The notes: generated from the letters alone by a model not told the origin. Shown: positions 53,405 through 62,349, counted from the first letter of the stretch. The stretch is 64,000 bases of DNA from Veillonella infantium (GCF_002959895.1 NZ_PPDD01000012.1:62001-126000); one strand, 5' to 3'. Made by a program: numbers and translations.

Positions 53405-53434
53405 AAAGCAAGGTATGTATATACCTTGCTTTTG
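53405..53434 (+). terminator. Terminator after the Yip1-like gene
   Basis: AAAGCAAGGTAT pairs with ATACCTTGCTTT with a short loop, then TTG. Confidence 0.75.
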
Positions 53435-53563
53435 TGCTATAATAATGAACAGAGTATGAATTAAAAATAAAATTATTGTTAGAAATTCGTAATCTTGTGT
53501 TGTGTGCTGCATCATTCTATATAGAATGGTGCTATTCTTGTTGAGTAAAAGGTGGTGAGAGGT

Positions 53564-54247
53564 ATGATGGCAGGTTTAGTAGAGTTCGTATATCGCTTAT
53601 TAAACCCCATTGAAGAAAAAAATCCACGAATGTACCACTATGATGTTACCTATGGACAGCTTACTTGGATGCTCGTATTGACGCTCATATGCTATCAATT
53701 TACCATCGTCGGTGAAAGTGTATATCTAGATGCTATACGTGCTTTGATACGCAATTCATCACTATTAGTAAAGTGGCAAATGTTTTCGCTTCCCGTAGGT
53801 CAACATGAAATACAAGTTTTTTTTGAATACTTAAGTAAACCGCGTGAGTTTTGGAATATCGGTCGGTTCGGGTGGGTAATTTTAAAAGCGGTCCTCGTGT
53901 CTGGCATTGTTATAGGCTATGCGATACTACAAAAACGTAAGTTCTATATCCGCGGCGTAGTCACTGGGGTTTTACATATGATGGCCTTTGCTCAACTCGT
54001 AGTAGCTATGATCACTCTTACGGCAGGTATTATGTTGATTCTTACGACCATACCAATTCTGCTACAAGCCATTATTGGCTTTTGTATGATTGTATTATGC
54101 ATTCTTAGTACTGTATTGTTACTACAGACCATGGGGCGTATTGCAGGGGCTTGTATTGATGGTAGTGCTTATGAAGGTCTAAGCATTATGTTGCTTGCCA
54201 TTCTAGTGGCTTTGTTGTGTGAAGTGCTATATACATTAACTCGATAA
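53564..54247 (+). CDS. Integral membrane protein, Yip1-like layout
   Basis: This 227-residue protein has an N-terminal soluble part (VYRLLNPIEEKNPRMYHYDV, about 7-26) and about five helices. Internal GTG starts and the ATG pair at 53564/53567 are alternatives; I prefer 53564 behind GAGAGG. I do not recognise a family motif. The next gene starts 15 bases after it with its own AAGGAG site, so they form a unit. Confidence 0.7.
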   Translation: MMAGLVEFVYRLLNPIEEKNPRMYHYDVTYGQLTWMLVLTLICYQFTIVGESVYLDAIRALIRNSSLLVKWQMFSLPVGQHEIQVFFEYLSKPREFWNIGRFGWVILKAVLVSGIVIGYAILQKRKFYIRGVVTGVLHMMAFAQLVVAMITLTAGIMLILTTIPILLQAIIGFCMIVLCILSTVLLLQTMGRIAGACIDGSAYEGLSIMLLAILVALLCEVLYTLTR

Positions 54248-54262
54248 CAGATAAGGAGCATT

Positions 54263-54542
54263 ATGACTTGGTATAAGGATATATTGCATTTATTCACGAA
54301 ATTAAGTGAACAATCCTTTCAAAATATTATTCTATGTATCTATGCCAAAATATGTAGGCGATATGGCCTATCTTGTTACCATGTTTAGTCAGTATTACGC
54401 TGTCTTTATTGGGGCTCAACTCATGCGCCGCTATGTTAATCTAGGAATTGTTAAAACCTATATTGTTATGTTTGTTGTAGCATTGCTATCAGTGTCGGTA
54501 TTGCCTCAATGGATTCGCTTTGTACATACATTAGTTAAATAA
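54263..54542 (+). pseudogene. Frameshifted small Yip1-like membrane protein gene
   Basis: ATG 54263 with AAGGAG before it opens MTWYKDILHLFTKLSEQSFQ and then NI, but this frame stops after 41 codons at 54388. The reading that continues sensibly (ILFYVSMPKYVGDMAYLVTM ... IRFVHTLVK, stop at 54542) is in another frame, joined near 54325-54335. The joined product of about 92 residues is like the N-terminal opening of Yip1-type proteins plus two helices. The second frame alone has only a GTG (54306) with no ribosome site. One base was probably lost or gained, or this is a sequencing error. Confidence 0.55.
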
Positions 54543-54564
54543 TATAAGACATAAAATCGAGTAT

Positions 54565-54595
54565 AACCGCAAGATGAAAGTCTTGTGGTTTTTTT
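54565..54595 (+). terminator. Terminator after the frameshifted gene
   Basis: AACCGCAAGA (54565-54574) pairs with TCTTGTGGTT (54581-54590), then TTTTT. Confidence 0.8.
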
Positions 54596-54691
54596 ATCGT
54601 TTAATTTATATTAAAATTAATTATATATAATTTAAATCTTGGAATTTATGATATAATTAAACTTATAGTATAGTTGAGAGCGGAGTTAGTT

Positions 54692-55300
54692 ATGGATACG
54701 ACATTTTTACAAGAAATATCCCTGCTGGTGCGTTCACCGAAGAAGGGAATAGATGAAATCTTCTGGTTTGGTACCTTAGAAAAGGGTATTAAAGCTGGCC
54801 TTGCCGGTTGGTGTGCCACTCATATTTTAGGCTTTGCTTTAGGTATTGTTCTGTTACCTTTGGCCATGACCTTTGGTGGTTTTTTATTTGGCTTTATTCC
54901 TGCTGTATATGGCATATTTTCTATATTGAGAGAGATATTAGGTCTTGGTATATATTGGTTTGTAGGTAGCTTTATATTGTGGAAATTACTGAGCGTTCTT
55001 TTAGAGCGTGAGTTTGATTTCAAGCATGTATTAATGGGCACTGCTTATGTGGAAGGCTATACAGGCGCACTGGGATTAGCATTAATTTTGGTATCTATTA
55101 TTTGCATTTATATTACGCCATTTTTGATGATTCTATTAGTTCCTTTAGCACTAGCCTATGTTTGTGCCGTTATCTATGTGGCGGTCATGCTTTTATCTCG
55201 TATTATGAACATAGAGCCTCTTACAGTAGGGGCTGTTTATGTGGTATTATTTATTATAAATCTTTTATATAACTGGATTATGCGCATACTATTTGCGTAA
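54692..55300 (+). CDS. Yip1-like integral membrane protein (paralogue)
   Basis: This 202-residue protein opens with LLVRSPKKGIDEIFWFGTLE, closely matching the start of the protein at 52711, followed by about five helices. ATG 54692 follows GCGGAG; an upstream TTG is in frame. The function is unknown. It ends the membrane-protein cluster and shares its terminator with the convergent FliB-like gene. Confidence 0.75.
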   Translation: MDTTFLQEISLLVRSPKKGIDEIFWFGTLEKGIKAGLAGWCATHILGFALGIVLLPLAMTFGGFLFGFIPAVYGIFSILREILGLGIYWFVGSFILWKLLSVLLEREFDFKHVLMGTAYVEGYTGALGLALILVSIICIYITPFLMILLVPLALAYVCAVIYVAVMLLSRIMNIEPLTVGAVYVVLFIINLLYNWIMRILFA

Positions 55301-55307
55301 CTATATA

Positions 55308-55340
55308 AAAACCTCCTAGTTTATACTAGGAGGTTTTTTG
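55308..55340 (+). terminator. Terminator overlapping the convergent gene end
   Basis: AAACCTCCTAGT pairs perfectly with ACTAGGAGGTTT, then TTTT. The minus-strand stop codon of the FliB-like gene (55326-55328) lies inside this hairpin. Confidence 0.85.
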
Positions 55341-56234
55341 TTGTTCGTAATGTTGTAATAGCAGTTCTACATTGTCTTCGTCGTATTCGATTTGTTGGGA
55401 CCATCTTGCCACTTGTTTAAGTGGAGAGCCTTCGAGGGCACTTGTCATAAGTATGTATTCCACACCATCCTTAGCATAGGAAAGGATGGCTTCTAAAGAA
55501 TAATCTGACAGCATATCAATTTGACGATATAAGATGTATTGGAATACCTTGTTGAATAGCCCCATATCGTGGGTGGCAACATAGGTTTGAACAGAGGTAG
55601 TGAGTTTATCTATATCATGAGATAATGCACTGATTTGTGCAGTCCATTCTTCATCGATAGGCTCTGTTGTACCATATAGATCTAATAGTCTTGTATAATA
55701 CTGTGCATTAGGGGATGGAATATATTGAAATAGTGCTGGATCTATATCAAAGGCTAATAGTTCAAATATATTCTGAATAGTTAAACGTTCATCAGGACTA
55801 AATTCGCCGTTATCGTCTTCAATAGTAAAGATTACTTGATTAGACTGCATGTCTTCTGCCAGTAGTTCAACCGATGCTTCACAGGATAAACCAACCCCAC
55901 ATAGCTCGAGGTCCTCAATATATTTATAAAATCGCGGATGCATGTGACATGTATCGCATAGGCCTTCTTCGCCTAGTTCAAGCACCACCTTACAGAGGCC
56001 ATTTTCATTGAGTAACGGACACATAGGTTGTTCTTTAGAAAACACGAAATGGCTACCTTCGCCATCGACAGTAATGGCTTGTCGTAAGCTTTCACCAAGA
56101 GGTCCTGTCATGGCATGATAGCGTTCAGCAGTGGTCTCGTCAATATCGATGGTCCACAGTTGGCAGCATGTATTTTCACATCGATCTGCTTTGCATTGAA
56201 ATGTGTGATATATAGTAGGATATATTGAAATCAT
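55326..56234 (-). CDS. FliB-like (flagellin lysine N-methylase family) Cys-rich protein
   Basis: This 302-residue protein has the N-terminal cysteine pattern of the FliB family: FQCKADRCENTCCQLWTIDI (about 12-31), MCPLLNENGLCKVV (about 71-84), GLCDTCHMHPRFY (about 91-103) and a later CGVGLSCEAS. In that family the cysteines hold an iron-sulfur cluster and the protein methylates lysines. It is shorter than the flagellar enzyme (about 400). No flagellar genes are seen and Veillonella is non-motile, so its target must be something else. It is a single gene, convergent with the Yip1-like cluster. Confidence 0.78.
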   Translation of the reverse strand: MISIYPTIYHTFQCKADRCENTCCQLWTIDIDETTAERYHAMTGPLGESLRQAITVDGEGSHFVFSKEQPMCPLLNENGLCKVVLELGEEGLCDTCHMHPRFYKYIEDLELCGVGLSCEASVELLAEDMQSNQVIFTIEDDNGEFSPDERLTIQNIFELLAFDIDPALFQYIPSPNAQYYTRLLDLYGTTEPIDEEWTAQISALSHDIDKLTTSVQTYVATHDMGLFNKVFQYILYRQIDMLSDYSLEAILSYAKDGVEYILMTSALEGSPLKQVARWSQQIEYDEDNVELLLQHYEQQKTS

Positions 56235-56390
56235 AATGGTCTCACTTGTAGTAAAAAATATTCTACGTGCATTGTATCATAGGGCAGTGGTCTATGCATT
56301 AATATTATAAATAAAGATTAATAAATCGTATCGGTTTAGTGTATAATTGTATATATACACTATGGTCCTGTTTGAGAGATGGAGGAGCCT

Positions 56391-56954
56391 ATGAAATCCT
56401 TATTTATAAAAGGTAGCCTTGTATTAGCCTTGGCAGCAGTGTTTGGTATGCCAAATGCAAGTGCGGCGCCTTTAGTAGCAGTAGAACCAACTATTGCAGT
56501 TGTTGATGGAAACCATGCAGCGATTGTAGGTGCAAATGGTTTATTGAATGCGTTTATTCAAAATCATCCAAATGCAGCTATCACTGAAATCGCTTTTGAT
56601 GCGGATGGTGGTCAAATTAGATATGATGTAGAAGGTGTTGATGAAAGTGGCAAATATGAGCTCACTTATATCTATGCAACAAATCAAATCTTTGAAAAAC
56701 GTGAAGGTGACTTCCATAAATCCTTAAAGAAAAAATCCTTTGATCCTCGTGAAATCTTACCGCCAGCAGCGGTAGTTAACTTTGCTTATGCTCAAACACA
56801 AGGCAAAGCGACAAGCCTTAATGAGTGGTCTGTACACTATGATAAAGGTAAAATAGTATACAAAGTTAGCTTCGGTACAGAAGGTGATAAAGAGGTCAAT
56901 GTTCGCATTGATGCTATGAATGGTACGTTGTTGTCTGTTAAATTTGACGACTAA
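56391..56954 (+). CDS. Secreted protein with two PepSY-like repeats
   Basis: This 187-residue protein has a signal peptide (cleavage near ASAAP) and two PepSY-type units: GLLNAFIQNHPNAAITEIAF ... YDVEGVDESGKYELTY (about 47-100), and VVNFAYAQTQGKATSLNEW ... YKVSFGTEGDKEVNVRID (about 125-180). PepSY domains are small periplasmic or surface modules often linked to inhibition or metal handling. ATG 56391 follows GGAGGAG; the in-frame ATG at 56379 lies upstream of that site. The repeats resemble those of the phase-variable gene at 57469. A terminator follows. Confidence 0.8.
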   Translation: MKSLFIKGSLVLALAAVFGMPNASAAPLVAVEPTIAVVDGNHAAIVGANGLLNAFIQNHPNAAITEIAFDADGGQIRYDVEGVDESGKYELTYIYATNQIFEKREGDFHKSLKKKSFDPREILPPAAVVNFAYAQTQGKATSLNEWSVHYDKGKIVYKVSFGTEGDKEVNVRIDAMNGTLLSVKFDD

Positions 56955-57468
56955 ACATTACTGTGACTAGTAAATATAACTTAATAGTAGAAGGTTTATT
57001 ATTTTAAATATAAGAATAAACTCCTTAAAATTATCTTTTTTTGTAGAAAAGGATAGTTTTAAGGAGTTTTTTTGTGAACATTTGCTCATGAAAGGGGATG
57101 TTTACATTATGAGAATTACAATGAGTGTCTTCTGTTCCTTTATTTATGGGAAAAATGGCTTTTTGAAGTTAGTTCATGGAATACTTAGTTGTAAATCGAA
57201 TACTATAGAATTTCATTGAAATTACATATAAATTCATTTTATTCTCACCCCAAAATAAGCTAGACCGGTGAATTCTACATTTTTATTTCATAGATTATCG
57301 ATAATATGTGTCCAGTCAAAAGACAGAACTCAAATATATCGGGAGTTTCCAGACTATATATCTACAGTCCACACTAGATATATGTTTTGGAACTATAACG
57401 ATGACACCGAGTTGGTTAAAATATATATGCGTAAGATTGCATATATATAAATTATCAAGGAGGATATT
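56955..57468. other. Gene-free stretch of 514 bases
   Basis: It contains the terminator at 57018-57074 and then about 390 bases of AT-rich DNA leading to the poly-A PepSY gene. Short open frames in it have no ribosome site or family likeness. Confidence 0.6.
57018..57074 (+). terminator. Terminator after the first PepSY gene
   Basis: AAACTCCTTAAAATTATC pairs with GGATAGTTTTAAGGAGTTT with one mismatch, then TTTTT. Confidence 0.85.
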
Positions 57469-58595
57469 ATGAAAAAATCTATTTTGAAAAGCAGTATTGC
57501 TTTAGCAGTAGCTGGCGTATTTGGTGCTACTGTAGCAGTAACAGCAGCTGAACAAGCCACACCAGTTCCTGTAACTCAAGAGGTAGCAGCTACTGCAGCT
57601 CCTGTAGCACAACCTGCTACTCATCAAGTAGTTCCTACTATTCAAGTGACTCCAGCAGCTAAAACAGAAGTAGCTCCAGCAACTAAAACAGAAGTAGCTC
57701 CTACAACAGCTAAAGTAGTACCTACAGCAGCTAAAGTTGAAGTGACTCCAGCTACACCAGCAGCTAAAGATACTACACCAGTTCCAACAGCAACTCAAGA
57801 TGTAAAAGCTCCAGTTGCTCAAGCCACTGTAGTTCCAGCAGCAGCTAATCCAGCAGCAGCAACTCCTACAATTGAAACTGCAGCGGTAGCAAAAGCTCCT
57901 AGCGAAGCTAAAGTAGTACGTGCAGCAGATAAAAAAGTAGAAGCTAATAAAGACGAAAAAAATACTAAAAAAGCGCAAGCACACAAAGCGCCTAAAGTAA
58001 AAGCTGACAAAGCAGTTAAAGCTGATAAAGCTGTAAAAGAAACTAAAGAAGTAAAAGCAGATAAAAAAGCTGACAAAAAAGAAACTACTAAAGAGGAAAA
58101 AAAAACTCTAAAAGTGGAAAATCACAACCTAGCACAACAAGTAAGCAAGCAGGCGTAGTCGATCAAAATAGTATTTTCGTAATTGGTGCGAACTATTTAA
58201 TCGATCAATTTGAAAATAAATATGGCGACTCTAAGATTACTAAAGTATCCTTCAAAGCTGCCGATAAAACTGCTATTTATGAAGTAGATGGTTTCAATGC
58301 TAGTGGTGCCCATTCCATGACTTTAGATGTGGCAGCTGGTAATGTAACTGAAGGTACTCCTAAAGCATATGATGCATCCATGGAAGCTAGTGCTATTGAT
58401 GCTGGTACTGTGTTACCTCCACATGTGGCGATCAATGCAGCCTTCGCACAAACTGGCAATGTAGCAACTGGTATTAACTCTTGGTCTGTAGTGAACCAAA
58501 ATGGTAAACCTATATATACTGTAGAGTTCCATGATGCACAAAACAAACCTGTATCCATCGTATTGGATGCTAAAACAGGTATGGCCGTAAAATAA
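57469..58595 (+). pseudogene. Secreted Ala/Lys/Pro-rich PepSY protein, switched off at a poly-A tract
   Basis: The frame starts at ATG 57469 (AAGGAGG upstream) and encodes a signal peptide (cleavage near VTAAE), an Ala/Thr/Pro/Val-rich region (about 25-150) and a Lys-rich region (about 150-215). At 58097-58105 lies a run of nine A, after which this frame runs 16 codons to a stop at 58158. With one more A the frame continues without a stop through GVVDQNSIFVIGANYLID, SKITKVSFKAADKTAIYEVD and INSWSVVNQNGKPIYTVEFH to a stop at 58595. That is a PepSY pair like the one at 56391. This is either a phase-variable gene in the OFF state, a fixed mutation or a sequencing error. Confidence 0.8.
58097..58105 (+). 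repeat. Poly-A tract of nine, candidate phase-variation switch
   Basis: Nine A within a Lys-rich coding region. Ten A would join the two frames; eight gives a stop two codons later. Confidence 0.85.
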
Positions 58596-58905
58596 GCTAA
58601 TCCTAAGCCTATCCTACTGTAAAGCAACCCTTTTAATACACGAACACTAAACACACAAAACTATACACACATACTTACACACACACAATACACTTACACA
58701 CACAATAAACAATTACACACACGCAGCCCTCTGGATTGGATAGACAAACATTGACTCTCTCCTATGCCGTCTGTCGTTCAGAGGGCCCCTTATGCATTGT
58801 GGTTCCCTCCCAATCATAAGATTATATACTTGGTATATAATACTCTCTCTCACAATAAGAACGTAACTGCTTTACAGTACGCTAGGTATAGGAGAGCAGG
58901 AAAGC

Positions 58906-58945
58906 CCGTAATACATGTAGACCGCTGCATGTATTACGGGCTTTT
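58906..58945 (+). terminator. Terminator hairpin downstream of the PepSY gene
   Basis: AAAGCCCGTAATACATG pairs perfectly with CATGTATTACGGGCTTT, then TTC. Confidence 0.85.
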
Positions 58946-59003
58946 TCTATGTCCATTCAATATAAATGATGTACCATATAAGGAAAATACGTAGTAAAAA
59001 TTA

Positions 59004-59037
59004 GAAAAGCACAGATACAATGTATATCTGCGCTTTT
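59004..59037 (-). terminator. Terminator of alr
   Basis: AAAAGCACAGATACA and TATATCTGCGCTTTT form a stem with a few mismatches. On the minus strand it is followed by CTAATTTTTAC. Confidence 0.65.
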
Positions 59038-59078
59038 GGTATATGGAGCATTTACTATTAGAAACAATAGTTAGCTTT

Positions 59079-60191
59079 TTATATGTATTGTCGAGGTACG
59101 CGTTCTGAGAATCCACAGAAGATTTCATAAGGAATTGTAGAGGCAAGGGCGGCAATCTCGAGTGCAGAGATGCTTTCATGACCTTGAGAACCTAGGAGCA
59201 CAACCTTGTCACCTGGTTGTACAGTAATCGTATCTGGAACGGCCACCATGAATTGGTCCATACAGATGCGGCCCACTACAGGACAACGTGTGCCATGAAT
59301 GAGAACTGTACCGCGGTTGGATAAACTACGAGGGTATCCATCTGCATAGCCTACAGGTATGGTAGCAATCGTCATTGGTTCAGGTGTTACATAGGTAGAA
59401 CCATAACCGATACCTTCACCTGCTTCTAGACGCTGTACATGTACTACTTCGCTATGGAAGGAGAGGACCGGTTTTAACCCTAATCGATTTGGCACATCAA
59501 GAGATGGCATAATGCCGTATTGAATAATGCCAGGACGAGCATCGGTAAATAAGCTGTCTTTTACGGATAATAAGCCAGCACTATTGGCAAGAGAGAAGCG
59601 ATAGTCCGCATCAGGTCTAAATGCACGGATTTCATCGACCATTTTATGGAATTTTTGCGCCTGTCCATGAGCGTGGCTTTGATCCGCCGCATCGGCGTTA
59701 CTCATATGAGAGAAGAAACCGTCTACCTCAAGATTTTCGTAGGACTCAACGCGTTTGATAAACTCAATAGCATCTTCAGGCTTGATACCAATACGATGCA
59801 TGCCTGTATCAACGGCGACTGCAACGCGGATAATCATATCGTGATTTTCTGCTACCTTATCGAGGGCGTCTAAATCAGTAGATTCGCATACAGCTGGGAT
59901 GGAATTAGTATCTGCTACGAGCTCAAAGGACTGAGGTCTTGTGAGGCCAAGTAGATAAATTGGTACCATAATCCCGGCGTTGCGAAGTGGAACTGACTCT
60001 TCAGGAATGGCAACGGCTAAGGATTCATAACCTTCTTCAACGGCAATACGGCCCATCATAACACTGCCGTGGCCATAGCCATTGGCCTTGATAACAGCCG
60101 TAGATGTGCTCCATTCCGGTAAACTATCTTTAATTTTGCGCAAGTTCTCACGAACGAGACTTGTATTTATGGTCAAATAGGTGGGTCTCAT
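59079..60191 (-). CDS. alr: Alanine racemase
   Basis: This PLP enzyme makes D-alanine for peptidoglycan. The 370-residue chain has the PLP lysine motif AVIKANGYGHG (about 35-45) and the catalytic Tyr in GIGYGSTYVTPEPMTIATIP, followed by VGYADGYPRSLSNRG and CMDQFMV. ATG 60191 has GAGGA before it; a TTG four codons upstream is in frame. It is a single-gene unit, with a terminator at 59004-59037. Confidence 0.95.
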   Translation of the reverse strand: MRPTYLTINTSLVRENLRKIKDSLPEWSTSTAVIKANGYGHGSVMMGRIAVEEGYESLAVAIPEESVPLRNAGIMVPIYLLGLTRPQSFELVADTNSIPAVCESTDLDALDKVAENHDMIIRVAVAVDTGMHRIGIKPEDAIEFIKRVESYENLEVDGFFSHMSNADAADQSHAHGQAQKFHKMVDEIRAFRPDADYRFSLANSAGLLSVKDSLFTDARPGIIQYGIMPSLDVPNRLGLKPVLSFHSEVVHVQRLEAGEGIGYGSTYVTPEPMTIATIPVGYADGYPRSLSNRGTVLIHGTRCPVVGRICMDQFMVAVPDTITVQPGDKVVLLGSQGHESISALEIAALASTIPYEIFCGFSERVPRQYI

Positions 60192-60487
60192 GGTATTCCT
60201 CAATTCTATATAACATTACTTTTATTTTATAACTTTTGGGGAATTACACAATACTTTTGTGAAAGTTTTATACAGAAATTCTGTTTTTATGATTTTATAC
60301 ATATATTATATACAATAAACGTGAAAGTATACTAATTAATATAGTTCTCAGTGATATTAATAGTATAAATTTATATAAATAATAGTATAATTTATGTAGA
60401 AGTATTTTTCTTTATAGGTGTATGTAACCCCTAGATTTGGGCGTTACGTATACTCTATAGAATTTAATAACTATGTAGGAGGTTCTC
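60192..60487. other. Divergent control region of alr and the 2-hydroxyacid dehydrogenase gene
   Basis: AT-rich, with a TATAAT at 60386-60391 as a possible -10 for the rightward gene and the leader hairpin at 60420-60451. Nothing else is definable. Confidence 0.45.
60420..60451 (+). promoter_or_regulatory. Leader hairpin before the 2-hydroxyacid dehydrogenase gene
   Basis: GTATGTAACCCC pairs with GGGCGTTACGTAT (one bulge, two G-T pairs) around a 7-base loop, 28 bases before the ribosome site. No T run follows, so it is not a terminator. Confidence 0.45.
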
Positions 60488-61441
60488 ATGAGCGAACGTG
60501 TAGTAGTGGTAAATGCAAGTAAAATGAATTACGACCAAGCATTAGATTTCTCTGTATTATCTAGTGATGTACAGGTTTATGATAATAGTACAAATGCAGA
60601 GCTTATTGAACGCATTCAAGGAGCTCGCGTTGTAGTTACAAAAGAATTACCAGTAGGGGCTGATTTGCTTTCACAACTCCCAGATACTGTAAAACTCATC
60701 GTAGAAGCGGGGACAGGTTATAATAATATCGACCTCAACGCGGCTAAGGAAAGAGGCATTACGGTGTGTAATATTCCAGCGTACAGTACAGAACGTGTAG
60801 CACATACGGTAATCATGATGATCCTCAATTTTGCGTCTACTATGCAGAAACAAATTGGCATGCTTGCTAAAGGTGATCGCAGTAATTTCACAAAGCATTT
60901 ACAAGTAAGCCACACAGAAGTGAATGGTAAAACATTAGGTGTTGTTGGTGCTGGTCACATTGGTATGGAAGTGATCAAAGTAGCAAAAGCGCTCGGTATG
61001 AATATCTTGATCCATACACGCACGCCAAAGGCTGATGGTGACGGTATTCGTTATGTAAGTCTTGATGAATTGCTTGAAAATAGTGATTATATTACATTGC
61101 ATTGCCCATTGAATGACAAAACTAAGCACATGATTAATAAAGAAACTATCGGTAAAATGAAATCTAGTGCAGTTATCATCAATACAGGTCGTGGTCCACT
61201 TATTAACGAAGCTGAGCTTTGTGAAGCATTAGCAGCTAAACGCATTGCAGGTGCAGGTCTTGATGTACAAGAGGTAGAACCTCCAGCAGAGGATAGCCCT
61301 CTATATACATTAGATAATGTTATCATTACACCTCATATGGGCTGGAAAGGCCTAGAAACACGTCAACGCTTGGTAGGTATCATTCGTGATAATGTACAAG
61401 CCTTCTTCAAAGGTGAACCTATTAACGTAGTATCTAAATAA
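60488..61441 (+). CDS. D-isomer 2-hydroxyacid dehydrogenase
   Basis: This NAD-dependent enzyme interconverts a 2-keto acid and a D-2-hydroxy acid. The 317-residue chain has the Rossmann motif GVVGAGHIGMEVIKVA (about 152-167), the substrate Arg in INTGRGPLINEAEL, the catalytic Glu in DVQEVEPPAED and the catalytic His in ITPHMGWKG. VEAGTGYNNIDL near residue 78 is also typical. Glycerate/hydroxypyruvate and D-lactate activities cannot be told apart here. AGGAGG precedes the ATG. Confidence 0.9.
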   Translation: MSERVVVVNASKMNYDQALDFSVLSSDVQVYDNSTNAELIERIQGARVVVTKELPVGADLLSQLPDTVKLIVEAGTGYNNIDLNAAKERGITVCNIPAYSTERVAHTVIMMILNFASTMQKQIGMLAKGDRSNFTKHLQVSHTEVNGKTLGVVGAGHIGMEVIKVAKALGMNILIHTRTPKADGDGIRYVSLDELLENSDYITLHCPLNDKTKHMINKETIGKMKSSAVIINTGRGPLINEAELCEALAAKRIAGAGLDVQEVEPPAEDSPLYTLDNVIITPHMGWKGLETRQRLVGIIRDNVQAFFKGEPINVVSK

Positions 61442-61449
61442 ATACAATA

Positions 61450-61487
61450 AGAGCCGTCCCCGGTTGTGTGGGGGCGGCTCTATTGTT
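61450..61487 (+). terminator. Terminator after the 2-hydroxyacid dehydrogenase gene
   Basis: AGAGCCGTCCCC pairs with GGGGCGGCTCT, then ATTGTTT. Confidence 0.85.
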
Positions 61488-61560
61488 TAGGGCTATCATA
61501 GATCAAGTCTTGGTATATATGTATATATATATCAAGGGAGGTAGTTATCCTCAAACTTGA

Positions 61561-62337
61561 TTATGATTGATGTTGTGTTTTGATGGGACTCCACCAATGG
61601 CGTCGATAGGCCTTGATTCCTTCCACCACGGTTTTTGTCGCTTTAGCTGCAATATCTTTTGTGGCAGCTGGTATGCCCTCTAGGCGATAGGTAATACCTA
61701 ACTCCTTATATTTAGCAGTACCCATAACGTGATATGGTAAGCAATCAACGGCTTGTAAGTTTTTCAGGGATCCTAGGAAAAAGCCTAGACGATAGTGATG
61801 ATCTGCATTATCTGTAATCGTAGGAACTACAACGTGACGAACCCAAATGGGAACTTCTACGTCTGCTGTCATTCGTGCAAAGCCGAGAATAGGCTCTAAC
61901 GATTTGCCAGTTAACCACAGATGTTTATCAGGATCGATTTCTTTAAGGTCTAGGATGACGAGACTAGTGACACTGAGTAGCTTACGGTAGGCCACCTCTT
62001 GGTGGGGATCAAAACAAATTCCACTTGTATCTAAACAGGTATGGACGTTTCTTTCACGGAAATATGTGAAAAGCTCAGTAACAAAGTCAATTTGCATAAG
62101 AGCTTCCCCACCTGTGACGGTGATACCACCATTAGTATAAAATTGGCGGTTACGTTCGTACTGGTCCCACAACTCCTCAACAGTCATAAATTTAACATCA
62201 TCGCTACTTTCATTCCATGTGTCGGGATTGTGGCAATAAGCACAACGCATGGGGCATCCTTGGAGAAAAACCACCATGCGCATGCCTGGACCATCAACCG
62301 TACCCATCGTTTCAACCGAATGAATACGTCCTGTCAT
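61561..62337 (-). CDS. pflA: Pyruvate formate-lyase activating enzyme
   Basis: This radical-SAM enzyme places the glycyl radical on PFL. The 258-residue chain has the motif GCPMRCAYCHNPDTW (CxxxCxxC, about 29-43), GGITVTGGEALMQIDF and LDTSGICFD, and VDCLPYHVMGTAKYKELG near the C-terminus. The start lies 12 bases after the stop of the glycyl-radical-domain gene, behind GAGG. It is the last gene of pflB-grcA-like-pflA, all on the minus strand. Confidence 0.95.
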   Translation of the reverse strand: MTGRIHSVETMGTVDGPGMRMVVFLQGCPMRCAYCHNPDTWNESSDDVKFMTVEELWDQYERNRQFYTNGGITVTGGEALMQIDFVTELFTYFRERNVHTCLDTSGICFDPHQEVAYRKLLSVTSLVILDLKEIDPDKHLWLTGKSLEPILGFARMTADVEVPIWVRHVVVPTITDNADHHYRLGFFLGSLKNLQAVDCLPYHVMGTAKYKELGITYRLEGIPAATKDIAAKATKTVVEGIKAYRRHWWSPIKTQHQS

Positions 62338-62349
62338 AGTAAACCTCGA

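Larger units (their letters stand above)
58596..59078. other. Gene-free stretch with CA-rich DNA and hairpins
   Basis: From 58636 to 58722 the DNA is a degenerate ACAC-rich tract. A long-loop hairpin (58738-58795) and two terminators (58906-58945 and 59004-59037) follow. I see no gene. Confidence 0.65.

Noticed and set aside
57268-57450. A 60-codon frame before the PepSY gene
   Set aside because: No ribosome site, AT-rich composition and no recognisable features.
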